A stretch of 64,000 nt of DNA from Vitellaria paradoxa (Eukaryota > Streptophyta > Magnoliopsida > Ericales > Sapotaceae): NCBI GenBank assembly GCA_019916065.1, contig CM034240.1:47788238-47852237 (forward strand). Reading direction: 5' to 3'. Below the pieces are notes generated by a model, which was given only the letters and a program-made list of their open reading frames with translations, was not told where the DNA came from and did not search any database. The position numbers were made by a program, and so were the translations under genes. Shown here in pieces: positions 25,115 through 36,575 of the stretch; positions within the stretch are counted from its first letter, which is position 1, and every line of letters starts with the position of its first letter.

Positions 25115-26647
25115 TCATGGAGTACGAGGTAGTCCTAACACAAAGTCCATAGACAAGTCTTCCCAAATAGAATTAGGAACATGTAAAGGTGTATAAAGAC
25201 CAATATTTTGAGCCTGACCTTTAGAAATCTGACAGATATGACATCTTCGCACAAAATTCCTCGCATCACGCTTCAATTGAGGCCAGAAATACCTCTCCTC
25301 CAAGCTTGCTATAGTCTTGTCCCTTCCTAAGTGTCCACTTAACCCTCCACCATGAAGGTCTCGGATTAAGCCTTCCCTTAAAGAAGTCTTGGGAATACAG
25401 AGATGGTTGCCATGAAACAAGAATCCATCAGTAATGTGAAATTCTCCCATAGGCCGCCTCTGAACACACACCTCCCAAATTTCTTTGAAGTCCTCATCCT
25501 CGGGGTACAACTCCTTCAAACACTCAAATCCCACAATTTCATGAGCTAAAGTCACCAACAAATGAGCGCGTCGACTCAATGCATCAGCCACGTGATTGGT
25601 TACCCCGGACTTGTGTCGAATAGTGAAAGGAAATTTCTGAAGAAATGTAGCCCATCGCACATGCATACTATCCAACTTCTTCTGACTATTGACAAATTTT
25701 AGAGCTTGGTGGTCCGTGTATAGCACAAACTCCCTCTGAATAAGATAATGCTCCCAATATTTGAGAGCTCTAACCACAGAATAAAATTCTTGGTCATAAG
25801 TGCTCCACTTCTGCCTTGCTTCACTTAACTTCTCACTAAAGAACGCCACCGGCCTCTTTTCTTGGGATAGGACAGCCCCAATACCAATACCACTAGCATC
25901 ACACTCAACTTCGAAAATCTTGTCAAAGCTAGGTAATGCTAAGACTGGTGCAGTGCTCAATTTTTCCTTCACCAAGGCAAAACTCTTGTCTTGCTCATCT
26001 CCCCACATGAACTTTCCTTTTTTCAGACACTCTGTGATTGGTGCCACAATAGTGCTGAAATTTCGAATAAAACGCCGATAGAATGTAGCCAAGCCATGAA
26101 AACTCCGAACTTCCGTCACACTTTTAGGAGCGGGCCAATCACGTATAGCTCGAACCTTTTCTTCATCCACATGTATACCTTCCGAACTCACCACATAGCC
26201 CAGAAATAGTAAGCTGCATGTCAAGAAACTGCACTTCTTGAGTTGAATATACAGCCTGTTTTCCTGCAAAACAATCAAAACTTGGTGTACATGCTCTACA
26301 TGTTCTTCTTCTGTCTTGCTATAGATAAGAATGTCATCGAAATAAACGACAACAAACTTTTCAATGAACGGCCGCAAAATCTGAGTCATCACCCTCATAA
26401 AAGTACTTGGAGCATTAGAAAGGCCGAAGGGCATGACAAGCCACTCATAAAGGCCATCATTGGTCTTGAACGCAGTCTTCCACTCATCACCTGGTCGGAT
26501 ACGGATTTGATGATACCCACTCCGCAGATCAATCTTTGAAAACCACTTCGATCCATCCAACATGTCCAACATATCATCCAGTCGCGGTATTGAAAACCTG
26601 TACTTCACTGTGATTTTGTTGATGGCGCGACTATCCACACACATCCG
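25115..26647 (-). pseudogene. Gypsy pol segment 2: reverse transcriptase, RNase H, integrase zinc domain
   Basis: Lies between two in-frame TGA codons (26648-26650 upstream and 25115-25117 at its end). In order: RT motifs ([26 protein letters not shown] and the catalytic YFDDILIYS), RNase H ([34 protein letters not shown]), and the HHCC zinc domain of integrase ([11 protein letters not shown] to CHICQ). About 510 codons are otherwise open, so the domains look undamaged apart from the flanking stops. Confidence 0.93.
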
Positions 26648-28798
26648 TCAACTACCATCCTTCTTTGGCGTCAATAAGGCTGGAACACCACATGGGCTCA
26701 AACTCTCTCGGATATGCCCTTTTTGCAATAATTCTTCAACTTTCTCCCTTAGAATCTCATTCTCTTTTGGACTCATTCGATAGTGTGGTAGATTAGGTAA
26801 ACTCGCCCCAGGCACCAAATCAATTTGGTGTTGAATGTCCCTCATGGGAGGGAGCTCATTAGGCACATCATCAGTGACTAGCTCTTTGAACTCCTCCAAT
26901 AAAGGTTGTATCTTTGTTGGCACCGAAACAGCAACTTCTGGTTTTTCTTCTACGACTAGTGCCTTTACCACCATAGCATAAATCTGTTTGGACTCCTTGA
27001 AATCTGTCACAAAATTATCTTCGGAAGTAGCAATGGTTAAAATTGATGACCCCTCTACTTGAGGCGGTTTAGCAGACATCTTATGCTCAGTAGGACCCAT
27101 AACAATCTTATGACCTCCCCAATTAAAGCGATAAACATTATCACGACCCTTATACATCACATCAACGTCAAACTGCCACGGTCTACCCAATAATACATGG
27201 CTAGCATCCATATCAATAACATCACAACTAACATCAGATCTATAAAATTTTCCAATTGAAATAGGAAGTTTACAGACTTCAGTTACCTTCACCGCGGGAC
27301 CTTTTTTTATCCATCCAATGCTATAAGGAGCGGGATGGGGCTCCGTTGTCAACTTGAGATGTTCCACCAGTCGCTTAGCCACAAAATTCTCGCAACTCCC
27401 GCTATCCACGATCAAATCACAGACCTTCTGATTAATTGAACAATTTGATCTGAAGATATTGTGGCGTTGGCTATGATCATCCGTCTTTGGTGCAAACAAT
27501 AGTCGTTGAACCACACAATTCACCCTTTCTCCTTCTTCCTCCGCATAATCAACCCATTCGTCAAATTCTCCTTGCCAATCTTCTACAAATCCATTGACCT
27601 CTTCTTCGCCTTCTTCTTTTACTAAGTGAAGGTTTCGATCAGGGCAATCGTTAGAGCGGTGTCCCGGCTTGCCACACCTATAGCACTTGCCCAGCATAGG
27701 CTTGGCGTAAGGGTTTGGAGCCTTAGTAGTGGTTTTGTCGAAACCACCCGCTTGAGTAGCTCCTTTTGATTTAGGACCCTCAGTAACCACACCCTTCGAT
27801 TGTAGAGTAGAAACTGGTCCTTGGGTCGCCTTCCCTTTCTCTTGAACCGAACTAGATGGTTCATTAGAATTCCGACGAAATCTGGAATAAGTCGGTTTGC
27901 GCTCTTTCTGCTCAGCCTTTAACGCCATATTATGGGCTGAATCAACATCCCATAGTGTTTGCAATCCAATATGATCTCGAATGGAAGGCCGCAACCCATC
28001 GAGATATCGAGCTACTCGCTGCCCTTCCGACTCATTCAGATTATTGCGATCTGAAAGACGATTAAAATCAGCCGTGTAATCATACACAGATTTAGATTCC
28101 TGCTTGCAATTTTGATAGGCATGAAAAAGGTGTTGATCATAATCCTGTGGTAAAAACCTTTCCATCATAAGCTGCTTCATTCTGCGCCATGTCCGCACAG
28201 AATCCTTGCCCTGCCTCTGTCTCCTGGCCTGTAATTGATCCCACCAAACTGCAGCACTGCTCTTTAATTTATAAGCAACCATCTTTACCCTCTTGGATTC
28301 AGGAACATCCATCATATTAAGAAACCTTTCAACTTCTGAAACCCAATCCAAAAACTCTTCGATAGGGATATTACCGCTAAAAGATGGTAGATCCACCTTC
28401 AAACGGTAGTCGTCAAACCATTTGTTCTGTCGCTGTCGGGCTCTCCCCTGGCCTCCTTCGACTTCATCCTCTGGATCTGATTGTTCACTGTCAGTAACAT
28501 GGTGGTGATGTTGTCTGACAACGATCTGATTACCGGGTTGGCCTCGGGCAAATCCCTCAGCGCGATCCCGATACTGGTTAAGATGACGGCGTTGGGCAAA
28601 TCCCACTGCGCGATCTTCTTCACCCCTGCCTGGTCCTTGGTTGATGTTGAGAGTCAACAGCCGTACTGATTCACGGATTTCTGCTATAGAATCACGGAGT
28701 TCTGTCACTTGTGTTAGTTGACTTGTCACCATCTCCCTTAGATCAGAAAGCCCACGAGCAACGTCAATGGGTTTGTTTTCTTCTGGGTTTCGTGCCAT
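26648..28798 (-). pseudogene. Gypsy segment 1: gag, CCHC zinc knuckle, protease, start of RT
   Basis: The gag start chosen is the ATG at 28798 ([16 protein letters not shown]), 32 bases after the LTR; the open frame upstream is only primer-site sequence. The gag capsid region ([24 protein letters not shown]) is followed by a CCHC knuckle [14 protein letters not shown] (about residues 372-385) and a retropepsin site [10 protein letters not shown]. The frame then enters the RT N-terminus and stops at a TGA at 26648-26650. Gag and protease are complete as read. Confidence 0.93.
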
Positions 28799-28830
28799 TG
28801 AGCCAGGTGAATCAAGGCTCTGATACCACT

Positions 28831-29270
28831 TGACGCAACGAAGAATCACGAGAGACTAGTTAGCGTACTAGTCCAAACGAGAAAGATGTTCGAATATACG
28901 AACGGTTTCTTGAGTCCACAAGAACGAGAGATAAACTCTGAAATTATATTCAAAAATTATTTTTCTTTTTTTTTTTTTTTTTGCTCATGGAGCTACAATA
29001 TATAAATCCTAAACGAGTCCTAAACAGAAAAGGAAAATAAATCCTAAACAGAATAGGAAACAACCATTTATCCTAAAATATTTTTAATAAAATAGGAAAC
29101 GAAATACTACGAGTCCTAAATGAATTAGGAAACCTTAAAATAAGGAACCACAAACAAATCCCATCTTCACAGCAACTATTCACGCAAATCCACCACGACG
29201 ACGTCATTTTTTTCTCGTATTGGAACGGTCCAATTGCTCTAGGAAAGCTTCAGCCACTTGTCCTACATCA
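28831..29270 (-). repeat. 5' LTR of the Gypsy element
   Basis: 440 bp. Sequence differences from the 3' LTR are A/G at the third base of GCA(A/G)CG near the inner end, ACGAC(A/G)ACG, and CCT(A/G)CATCA near the outer end, plus a one-base indel. It ends GCGTCA two bases before the primer site. Confidence 0.95.
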
Positions 29271-29742
29271 GTTTTGCAAGAAAAAAAAAGAGTGTGCTTG
29301 GGGCTTGTGGGTTGAGAGAAACAGAGACGGATCAAAGATTTGTTTGGGAGTCTAGGGAAGGTGAGTGGGATTGTTTTAAGGATTGGGCAGTGTTTGTTTG
29401 TTGCTGCGTCTATTAGAGTGATGGCCTCTGCTTCTGGTTTCTTTACAGCTACTGCTTTCTAATATTCCCCCCTCTCTCTTCTCCCTTTTTGTATGTGGGT
29501 AATTTGATTTCCCTCCTTTTGGACTATCATGCCTGCACAATTCTATATATATATATTTAATCTGTGGGTTTTTTTGGGGGAGGGGGTTTGTTTGATTTTG
29601 ATTGTAAATCTGAGTTTTGGGTTTTGTTTGATTTTGATTACTTACATCTGATATTTCGTTGTGGTGGGTGTTCTACGGGTGTTTTGTTACAGACCCACCA
29701 ATCTTTTTTTTTCTTCTTTTTTTCTTTACCGATTCCATCAAG

Positions 29743-29791
29743 AAGATGAATAAATTACCCAAAAAAAAAAAAAAAAAGACAAAGATGAATA
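29743..29791 (+). repeat. Micro-retroinsertion with 10-bp target duplication
   Basis: AAGATGAATA occurs at 29743-29752 and again at 29782-29791. The 29 bases between are AATTACCC followed by a run of 17 A and a short tail. It lies inside the Mutator-type element, so it is younger than that element's interior. Confidence 0.6.
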
Positions 29792-30303
29792 GAGAGGGTT
29801 TTGATTGTATGGTACAATTATCGAATTTACCTCTGTTTATTTATTTATTTTTTTGCCAAATCTCAAATTTGTAAGTTCCACTATAGATGGCATGCCCAAA
29901 ACTGAAGCTTTGAGACTTCATTTAGGGATATTTTGGGACTTCACCACCACCACAATACCACCGGAGCTCCGCCCCTAAGAAGAGCAGTGTCTGTGACGTT
30001 CACAATGGAGTCAAAGGTGACGAGCTCGAGCCAGACGCGGGTTTTCTTTCGTGTCGCAACGATGGTGGGGATTTTGGGGTGGGGGGGGGAGAGAACAGTT
30101 AAGAGTAAATTTGGTATATTAAAAAGTATTTTTGGCTAATTTCATTATCTTAACAGAAATTTTAATGACATGATGACAGAAAGGTCTAAGTGTTATAAAC
30201 ATTTCAAAATAAGAGAGATTAATGTAATTTTAAAATGTCGAGAAAATCTATGTGTAATTACGCAAATATTTAGGGGTCTAAGTGTAATTTATCCAAAATT
30301 AAA

Positions 30304-31044
30304 AACTCAAATCAAACACTTTGGTTTTTTTTTTTTTTAACCGAAAAAGGCTAAAACTAACATTTTTAAATTGGCTTTCGTTTCGTGAAACCAAACAAAG
30401 CTTAAGTTAGCTTATTAATTTTTAATTTATTTTTGTTTTATATAATTTTTATTAAAATTTAAGTTTTTTAAGAAATGGAAGGGTAAAAAGAGCAAATAAA
30501 AAATTATAAAAAGATTAAAAAATTAACTCTTGCTTTTAAAAAAGGTAAAAAAAGAGCAACCTTTTTTAAAACGTATATGAATTTTTAGAATCTTTGGAAT
30601 TTTTGTATGAATATTATTAACATGCTTAAATATTATAAAATAAAAAAATTAAACTTCAAAAAAATAATTATAAAGATAACAAAATATATTAAAAAGAAAA
30701 TCAAAAATCAATTTTTAGTAATCAAATCCCAACCCCAATGATTGGACTTTTGTGCGATTATGGGATAAGTGAAACGTGGATAGGTGGTGCGCATTAAAGA
30801 GTACAATGACATTTCCGCCACCGCAAATGGGTATTGACATGGACCACGGTGGAAACTCAAGATAGGGATTGAGGAGGCTTAGGTGAGTGTGTTTGGAGTT
30901 GTATAAAAGTGTATAAAATAAAATAAAATTATAAAAGTAAATATATTGTAATTCATGTAGTGAGTGAAGAATTTAAATTTTATTATCTCGTAATTCGTAT
31001 TTGTAGAGATTTGTAGGATTTTATTTTATTTTATTTAGTTCCAA
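30304..31044. other. AT-rich spacer, part of the segmental duplication
   Basis: No gene. A low-identity match (about 30780-30870, with AAAGAGTACAATGACAT and GGACCACGGTGGAAACTC) corresponds to about 56565-56640 in the second half of the duplication. A MITE-like segment at about 30895-31055 carries GTGTTTGGAGTTGTATAAAA and CCAAACGGAGCC ends. Confidence 0.5.
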
Positions 31045-32410
31045 ACGGAGCCTTGCTTTTAAACTTTAGGAATCTAAAGTTAAATCTTAACCGCTCAATT
31101 AATATGAATTTGATTTGACATTTTAATTTCAAAATTCAATTTTTACATTTAAAGAGAGATAAAACAATCAATTGAAAAAACATTAAATGATGCATTGAAA
31201 GGAAGAAAGAGAAAATTTTAAATGATGAAAGAGAAAAGAGAAAAAAGAAAAATTAAACATAAATAAAGATAATAATTAATTATAAATACAGATATAGTAA
31301 AATTTTAATTATTTTTATTTTTTAAAAATAATTAAATTTATATTAAAGATAAATAAAAATATAGTAATTTTTTAATTATTTTATTTTTAAAGGTATATTG
31401 AAATTTATGTATATTGATTTAAAATTTTAATTATTTATTTATCTTTAGTTGTTATCTTTATTTAGTTGTTCAGTTGTAAAATCTTAGCCTGACAAAAAAT
31501 TTATTATATCTCTATTCATCTTTAATATAAATTAACAATTTTTAAAAAGCAAAAATAATTAAAATTTATTATTTATTAGTTATCTTTAGTTGTTATCTTT
31601 ATTTGTTTTTATTTGCCATATTCTTACTATTACAAATCCAAAGTAAATAATGATATAATTCAATTGTAAATCTTAGTCTAACAAAAAATTTATTATATTT
31701 TTATTTATCTTTAATATAAATTTGCCTATTTTTAAAAAGTAAAACTAATTAAAATTTATTTTTTATTTATCTTTTATTGTTATCTTTATTTGTTTTTACT
31801 TATCATATTTTTACTATTACAAATTCAAAATAAATAAGGATATAACAACTAAAGACAAATAAAGATAACAATTAAAAATAAATAAAAATAATAAATTTTA
31901 ATTATTTTTACTTTTTAAAAATATGTTAATTTATATTAAAGATAAATAAAGATATAATAAATTTTTTGTCAAACTAAGATTTACAACTGAACAACTAAAT
32001 AAAGATAACAACTAAAGATAAATAACTAATTAAAATTTTAAATTAATATACATAAATTTCAATAAACCTTTAAAAATAAAATAATTAAAAAATTACTATA
32101 TTTTTATTTATCTTTAATATAAATTTAATTATTTTTAAAAAATAAAAATAATTAAAATTTACTATATCTTTATTTATATTTAATTATTATGTTTATTTAT
32201 GTTTAATTTTTCTTTTTTCTCTTTTCTTTTTCATCATTTAAAATTTTCTCTTTCTTCCTTTCAATTCATCATTTAATGTTTTCTCAATTGACTGTTTTAT
32301 CCCTCTTTAAAAGTGAAAAATAAATTTTGAAATTAAAAAATCAAATCAAACTCATATTAATTGAACGGATGAGATTTAACTTTAGGTACTTAAAGTTTAA
32401 AAACAACTTC
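31045..32410. mobile_element. Long foldback (inverted-repeat) element
   Basis: The two halves are reverse complements over most of their length, with the centre near 31730. The left outer part contains CTAAAGTTAAATCTTAACCG and the right outer part, reversed, CTAAAGTTAAATCTCATCCG. Long matching blocks are ATAAAACA(A/G)TCAATTGA and AAAGATAACAACTAAAGATA. The arms are about 600 bp and highly A/T-rich. No coding sequence. The corresponding point in the second half of the segmental duplication (between about 56640 and 57830) does not have it. Confidence 0.75.
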
Positions 32411-32533
32411 AGGTCCCCTCAATCCCTCGAGGTAAGTCCCATGTTTTCGGAAAATTACACCACCGCTGTTGCTGGCTATAAATGTCGGCTGCATAATAAT
32501 TATTTTTATTTAATATACGTTTAAATGACCCCC

Positions 32534-32695
32534 GTTTAGGGGTGTTTAATTGGAAAAAAAAAAGTTGGTCAAAAATATAATAAAAATAAAAAGATATAAC
32601 ATAAAAGTGATATGTATAAAAATTTGATTGGAGAAAAATATAAAAATTAGTTAAAATTTGTGAATTTTTGTGACTTTTGGTGCCATCAAATAAAA
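32534..32695 (+). repeat. MITE, 'GGTCAAAA' family, copy 6
   Basis: Starts AGGGGTGTTTAATTGG and ends TGGTGCCATCAAATAAAAC. The interior has GTTGGTCAAAAATATAATAAAA and ATAAAAGTGATATG. Confidence 0.65.
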
Positions 32696-33097
32696 CTTTA
32701 GTGAGATAGAGAAGTATATTTTAAAAACGCTAGATAAATATTCAGTATGTCCATTGAGTGTACCAAATTTTGACCCAAAAAAATAAATAAATAAATTTTA
32801 AATTATAAGTATTTAGTGTGTTCTCGAAAAGTGTAAAAATATTAGTGAAGTTAAAGAAAATTAAAAAAAAAGTTACTAATAATTAAAGAAAACTGGTAAA
32901 AATTAAAAAATTAGAGAAAGTAAAAATTATAAAAAAAAAAGTTAAAAAAAAAGTGAGAGCACTAGTGTAGAGAGAGTTTGAAAAAATTAAATATTTTTTG
33001 TCAAATTTAATACTTCAAACACACGTTTCAACATGAGTTTTCACCCTAAAGAAAAATGAATAATAAATTAAAAGAATTTTAAAACTTATATTTCATT

Positions 33098-34464
33098 TAG
33101 GGGTGACAAAATGGGCGGGTTGGGCGAGTTAGTGATGGGTTTAAATGGGTTGGAGGTTAAATGGGTGTAACCCAAAGCCACTCATTTAAAAGGCGGATTA
33201 GATATAGGCGGGTTGAATACAAGTTATATCAAACCCATAAACGCATATCCAACCCATTTACTTATAACCCAACTTACTTTTTAAAAAAAATTAAAATTTT
33301 ATTTCAATTAATGTGTATATATATATATAAATACATCAATATTTATTTTAATTAATATAATATTATACATATTATATAATATTATATAATATATTTACAT
33401 TTTCCTGTTAATTTTGAATTTGTACGAATCAATTTATTTTTTATTCAATTTTAAATTAACAACTCTCTATCTGTCTCTGCGCGCGCGCGTGCACGTATAC
33501 GTGTGGGGGGGGTGTGTGTGCGTGTGCTCCCGCGCATGTGTGCGTGTATGTCTGTGCGCGTGCGTGTGTGCATGTGTGCTCCTGCACGCGCGGATGTGTA
33601 GGTGTGTATGCATGTATTTGCACGCGCGCGCATGTGTGTAGGTATGTATGCGTGTGTGCGCGTGCGTGTAGGCGTGTGTGCATGTATGCGTGCGCGCGCG
33701 TAGGTATGTATGCGTGTGTGCGCGCGCGCACGCTTGTAGGCGTGTATGCATGTGTGTGCACTTGCGCGCACGCGTGGGCATGTATGCATGTGTATGTGCG
33801 CGCGTGCGTGTAAGCATGTATGTGTGTGCGTGCGTGCGTGCGCGCGTGTGTATGTGTGCGCGCGCATGGGTGTAGGCATTTATGTGTGTGTGTGTGCGTG
33901 CGTGCGTGTGTAGGCGTGTATGCACGTGCGCGCGTGTGTAGGCATGTATGTGCGTGCGCGCGTGCGTCTATGTGTGCCCGCACGTGTGTGTATGCGTGTG
34001 TGTGCGCGCTCGCGTGTGTAGGCATGTGTGTGCGTGCGCGTGTTTGTGTAGGCGTGTATGCGTGTGCGCGCGCACGCACACGTGTTATTTGTATTAAGTA
34101 TGGATGAGAATATGAACAGAGAATGGAAGAAGAAGTAAGTTATGTATAATGTATATATTATATATTTATTGTATACGCTGAATACATATATACACGTATC
34201 ATATATATGTAATGTATATATTATACATTTATTGAATATATTGCTAGTGAGAGAGAGAGAATAGTGTAAAAAGAGAGAGGGTTAAACTAATTTTTTTAAT
34301 TTAAATGGGTGTTTCAACGGGTCCCGTTTCACAACCCATTTATACCTGTTTATAAATGAGTATTTTATAAGTTACCCAATTAGTAAAATAATAGGACCCA
34401 AACCCATTTATTATGAGTTTTAATTGGGTGGGTTGATGGGTTTGGGTCAATTTTGTCACCTGTA
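33098..34464. mobile_element. hAT-type non-autonomous element with 8-bp target duplication
   Basis: 1367 bp flanked by perfect ATTTCATT copies (33090-33097 and 34465-34472). The ends are TAGGGGTGACAAAA and, reversed, TACAGGTGACAAAA, typical hAT-style short inverted repeats. Subterminal regions are rich in GGGT/ACCC motifs (GGGCGGGTTGGGCGAG; GGTTGATGGGTTTGGGTC). No transposase frame; the long open frames at 33451-34107 are low-complexity artefacts of the minisatellite. The second half of the segmental duplication keeps an uninterrupted though diverged target near 58715-58740, which dates this insertion after the duplication. Confidence 0.85.
33476..34085. repeat. GC-rich (TG/CG)n alternating purine-pyrimidine minisatellite
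   Basis: About 610 bp consisting almost only of RY-alternating dinucleotides (GTGTGCGCGCGTGTATGTG), with a loose 30-45 bp higher-order unit containing GTGTAGGC(G/A)TGTATGC. It is a sharp GC island in AT-rich surroundings and lies entirely inside the hAT-type element. Such DNA can adopt left-handed Z form. All six frames are open by composition only and are not coding. Confidence 0.9.
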
Positions 34465-35811
34465 ATTTCATTGTTTACTACTACAAGAATAACTTTTATG
34501 ACATACAATTGACGTTTTTATGACATAATTTCTTTTTTATTTAATAAAGATATGATATATCCAAGAGGAATGAGACATTTTAAACCAGAAACATTAATCA
34601 TATGAGAGAATGAATGGTTCATTTAGTTTGTCTAAAAATATTAAAAAAATTTAAAAATTTCTAAAAATTTTTAAAAATTATTTATTTTTTATCTTACTGC
34701 ACGAATTACAAACTCAAAAATTATTTTATTTTATTTTAATTTATCTCACTTTTTATTACGTCAAACAAATTCAAAACTAATGGTTATGAATGAATGATTA
34801 TTCCACTTAATCTAAGCCATTTGCTCAATTGTTTCCTCCAAATATGGGAATCATGCTAAATCACACAATTTGAACTCCACGTGGCAAGCAAAATACTACA
34901 TGACTTGACTTGAGGTCCATTTGATGCAAACAAAAATAACAAAAAATAACGAATGATGTGATTTGAGAAAATTTTTAGTATTTGGTGCATATATTTTAAA
35001 TCGTATTTTTTTAAGATGAATGGTAAGAATGCTGTTCCGACAGATTAGATTTTCGTTTAGACAATTTTAAAATTTTGCATCAGTTATGACTTTTTTACAA
35101 ACCAAATTAGACTTAAAACACCACTAGCGTTGGAATGATTTACAGTGGTCTGTTTGGACGGAAGTTAGTAATGCAAAACCGTCGAAACAGTTTGGTGCAA
35201 CTTGTTCGAAAGGTACTGAGCTATTATGTTTTATGCTTTATTCTTCCATGTAAGTGTCCAAACAATTTTTACAATTTGTCGAAACGACTCCGAAAAAATT
35301 AGTCACAATTAGTGTCATTCGATAGTTTGGGAATCCGTGATGAGAATAGTAAAAAATTTTTTTATTATTTGATTAACCGAATTACAGTTATCGACTTTTT
35401 TAGAAGGTATTGAATTTTTTTCCAAATTTTGAAAAGATAAAAAAATATAAAAATATAATAGAAATTTTTAAAAATTTTAAAAATTTTAACAATTTTTGTT
35501 ACGCCAAACGGATGCTTAATCAGGTCTAGTATGATAAACTTTTTGTGTCTCGTGTGGCGTTTGAAGTTTGAGATTTATAGACTACGTACGGGGACATACA
35601 CGATTGAGGCACTAGCATAATTCAAGTACAACACGAGCACGACCAAGTGACAGTCGAGGAAAAAAACTAGTTTTTTCTTTAAATAGTATAAAATATTTAA
35701 ATTGCCCTCCAAACAACTACACAACAGTTAAGGTAATTATGTAAATTGATCAAGTAAGTAAATATTATTATTATGTCATTTCGCTTAACAAACTAAAAAA
35801 TAAAAAATTAA

Positions 35812-36107
35812 GGGCTCATTTGATTTATTTTTTATTTTTTATTTTTTATTTTTGTTTTAAGCGTATTTGTTATTTTGTTCTTTTGAAAACAAGGAAAATA
35901 AGTATAACACATTTGGTCACTTGTATTTTTTAAATTTGTTCTAAAAAATAGAGAATGAGTTTACATATAAAATGAAAAATAGCCAAAAATCATTTTGAAC
36001 TTTTTTAACTTAAAACAAAGAAAATTGTAAAATAAGAAAAATAAAATATTTTTTATTTCCTTGTTTTGAGCATAAAATAGAAAATAAAAAATTAAATCAA
36101 ATACCAC
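35812..36107. repeat. Palindromic MITE (296 bp), TTAA/TAA target duplication
   Basis: Flanked by TTAA on both sides (35808-35811 and 36108-36111). The ends are GGGCTCATTTGATTTA and, reversed, GTGGTATTTGATTTAA. A neighbouring tandem copy of the target (around 36200, ...AAAACTAAGCATTC) and the paralogous block (around 59680) lack it and act as empty sites. A relative lies at about 60570-60790. Confidence 0.7.
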
Positions 36108-36413
36108 TTAAGCATTCAAAATTACCGTACACTAATTCTCCGATATTCATTCGCGAATAAGTAAATATTATTATTATGTCATTTCCCTTAACAAACTCAA
36201 AAATCAAAAACTAAGCATTCAAAATTATCGTACACTAATTCTCAGATATTCATTCAAGAATCTTTTACGTATCATAAATATTCATTCAATATATATGTTT
36301 CATTTTTTCTTTTTTTGAATAAATATCTTTCATTGATAATAATGTTGAGATCTAACACATTTGGAAAAAAAAAAAAAAAATCTACTGGCAAACAAATAGA
36401 AGCAACTAATAAG

Positions 36414-36575
36414 CGGGTGTTAGATTGGCCAAAATCAACTAAAATTTATTAACTTTTAATAATTTTTTGTATTTTTTTTCCAATCAACTTTTATTACATA
36501 TTATTTTTACATTAAAATTTTTTATTTTTATTGTATTTTTGACCAAACTTTTACCAACTAAACAACTCCTGAAAT
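36414..36575 (-). repeat. MITE, 'GGTCAAAA' family, copy 7
   Basis: Starts GCGGGTGTTAGATTGGCC and ends ACCAACTAAACAACTCC, inverted orientation. Confidence 0.6.

Larger units (their letters stand above)
23824..29270 (-). mobile_element. Ty3/Gypsy LTR retrotransposon, nearly complete
   Basis: Length 5447 bp, bounded by LTRs of 443 and 440 bp that begin TGATG and end GCGTCA in element orientation. The perfect 5-bp target duplication is GTTTT (23819-23823 and 29271-29275). Two bases after the 5' LTR is TGGTATCAGAGC, the primer site for initiator tRNA-Met. A purine tract AAAGGGGGAC abuts the 3' LTR. The domain order gag, protease, RT, RNase H, integrase defines the superfamily. The LTRs differ by three substitutions, all transitions, plus one single-base and one poly-T length difference, so the insertion is recent. 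Two in-frame stops in pol make it non-autonomous as read. It is inserted in the promoter-like interior of the Mutator-type element. Confidence 0.97.
23363..30294. mobile_element. Mutator-type element (Pack-MULE candidate), split by an LTR retrotransposon
   Basis: Inverted repeats of about 190-200 bp lie at 23363-23550 and about 30095-30294. Both start GG(G/A)TAAATTA(T/C)ACTTAGA and share CTCGACATTTTAAAATTA, about 80% alike by eye. They are flanked by 9-bp direct repeats, AAAATTAGA (23354-23362) and AAAATTAAA (30295-30303), the size made by Mutator-like elements. Without the nested retrotransposon the element is about 1.48 kb. It encodes no transposase. Its interior has a 37-base poly(A), a promoter-like block (TATA near 23747-23760, GA repeat 23790-23816), a short frame opening ATGGCCTCTGCTTCTGG at about 29420, and a GC-rich patch at 29931-30095. 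This suggests a captured 5' gene region; the donor is not identified. Confidence 0.75.

Noticed and set aside
29420..29462. Short frame ATGGCCTCTGCTTCTGG... as a real gene
   Set aside because: It stops after 13 codons with no clear donor site; kept only as part of the possible captured fragment.
29933..30139. 68-codon frame in the GC-rich patch
   Set aside because: No recognised domain, ends inside the terminal repeat, and the opposite strand is equally open.
33451..34107. Long open frames on both strands rich in His, Thr, Ala, Arg or in Cys, Val, Arg
   Set aside because: They come from the alternating TG/CG minisatellite, are open in nearly all frames at once, and have no start context or homology.
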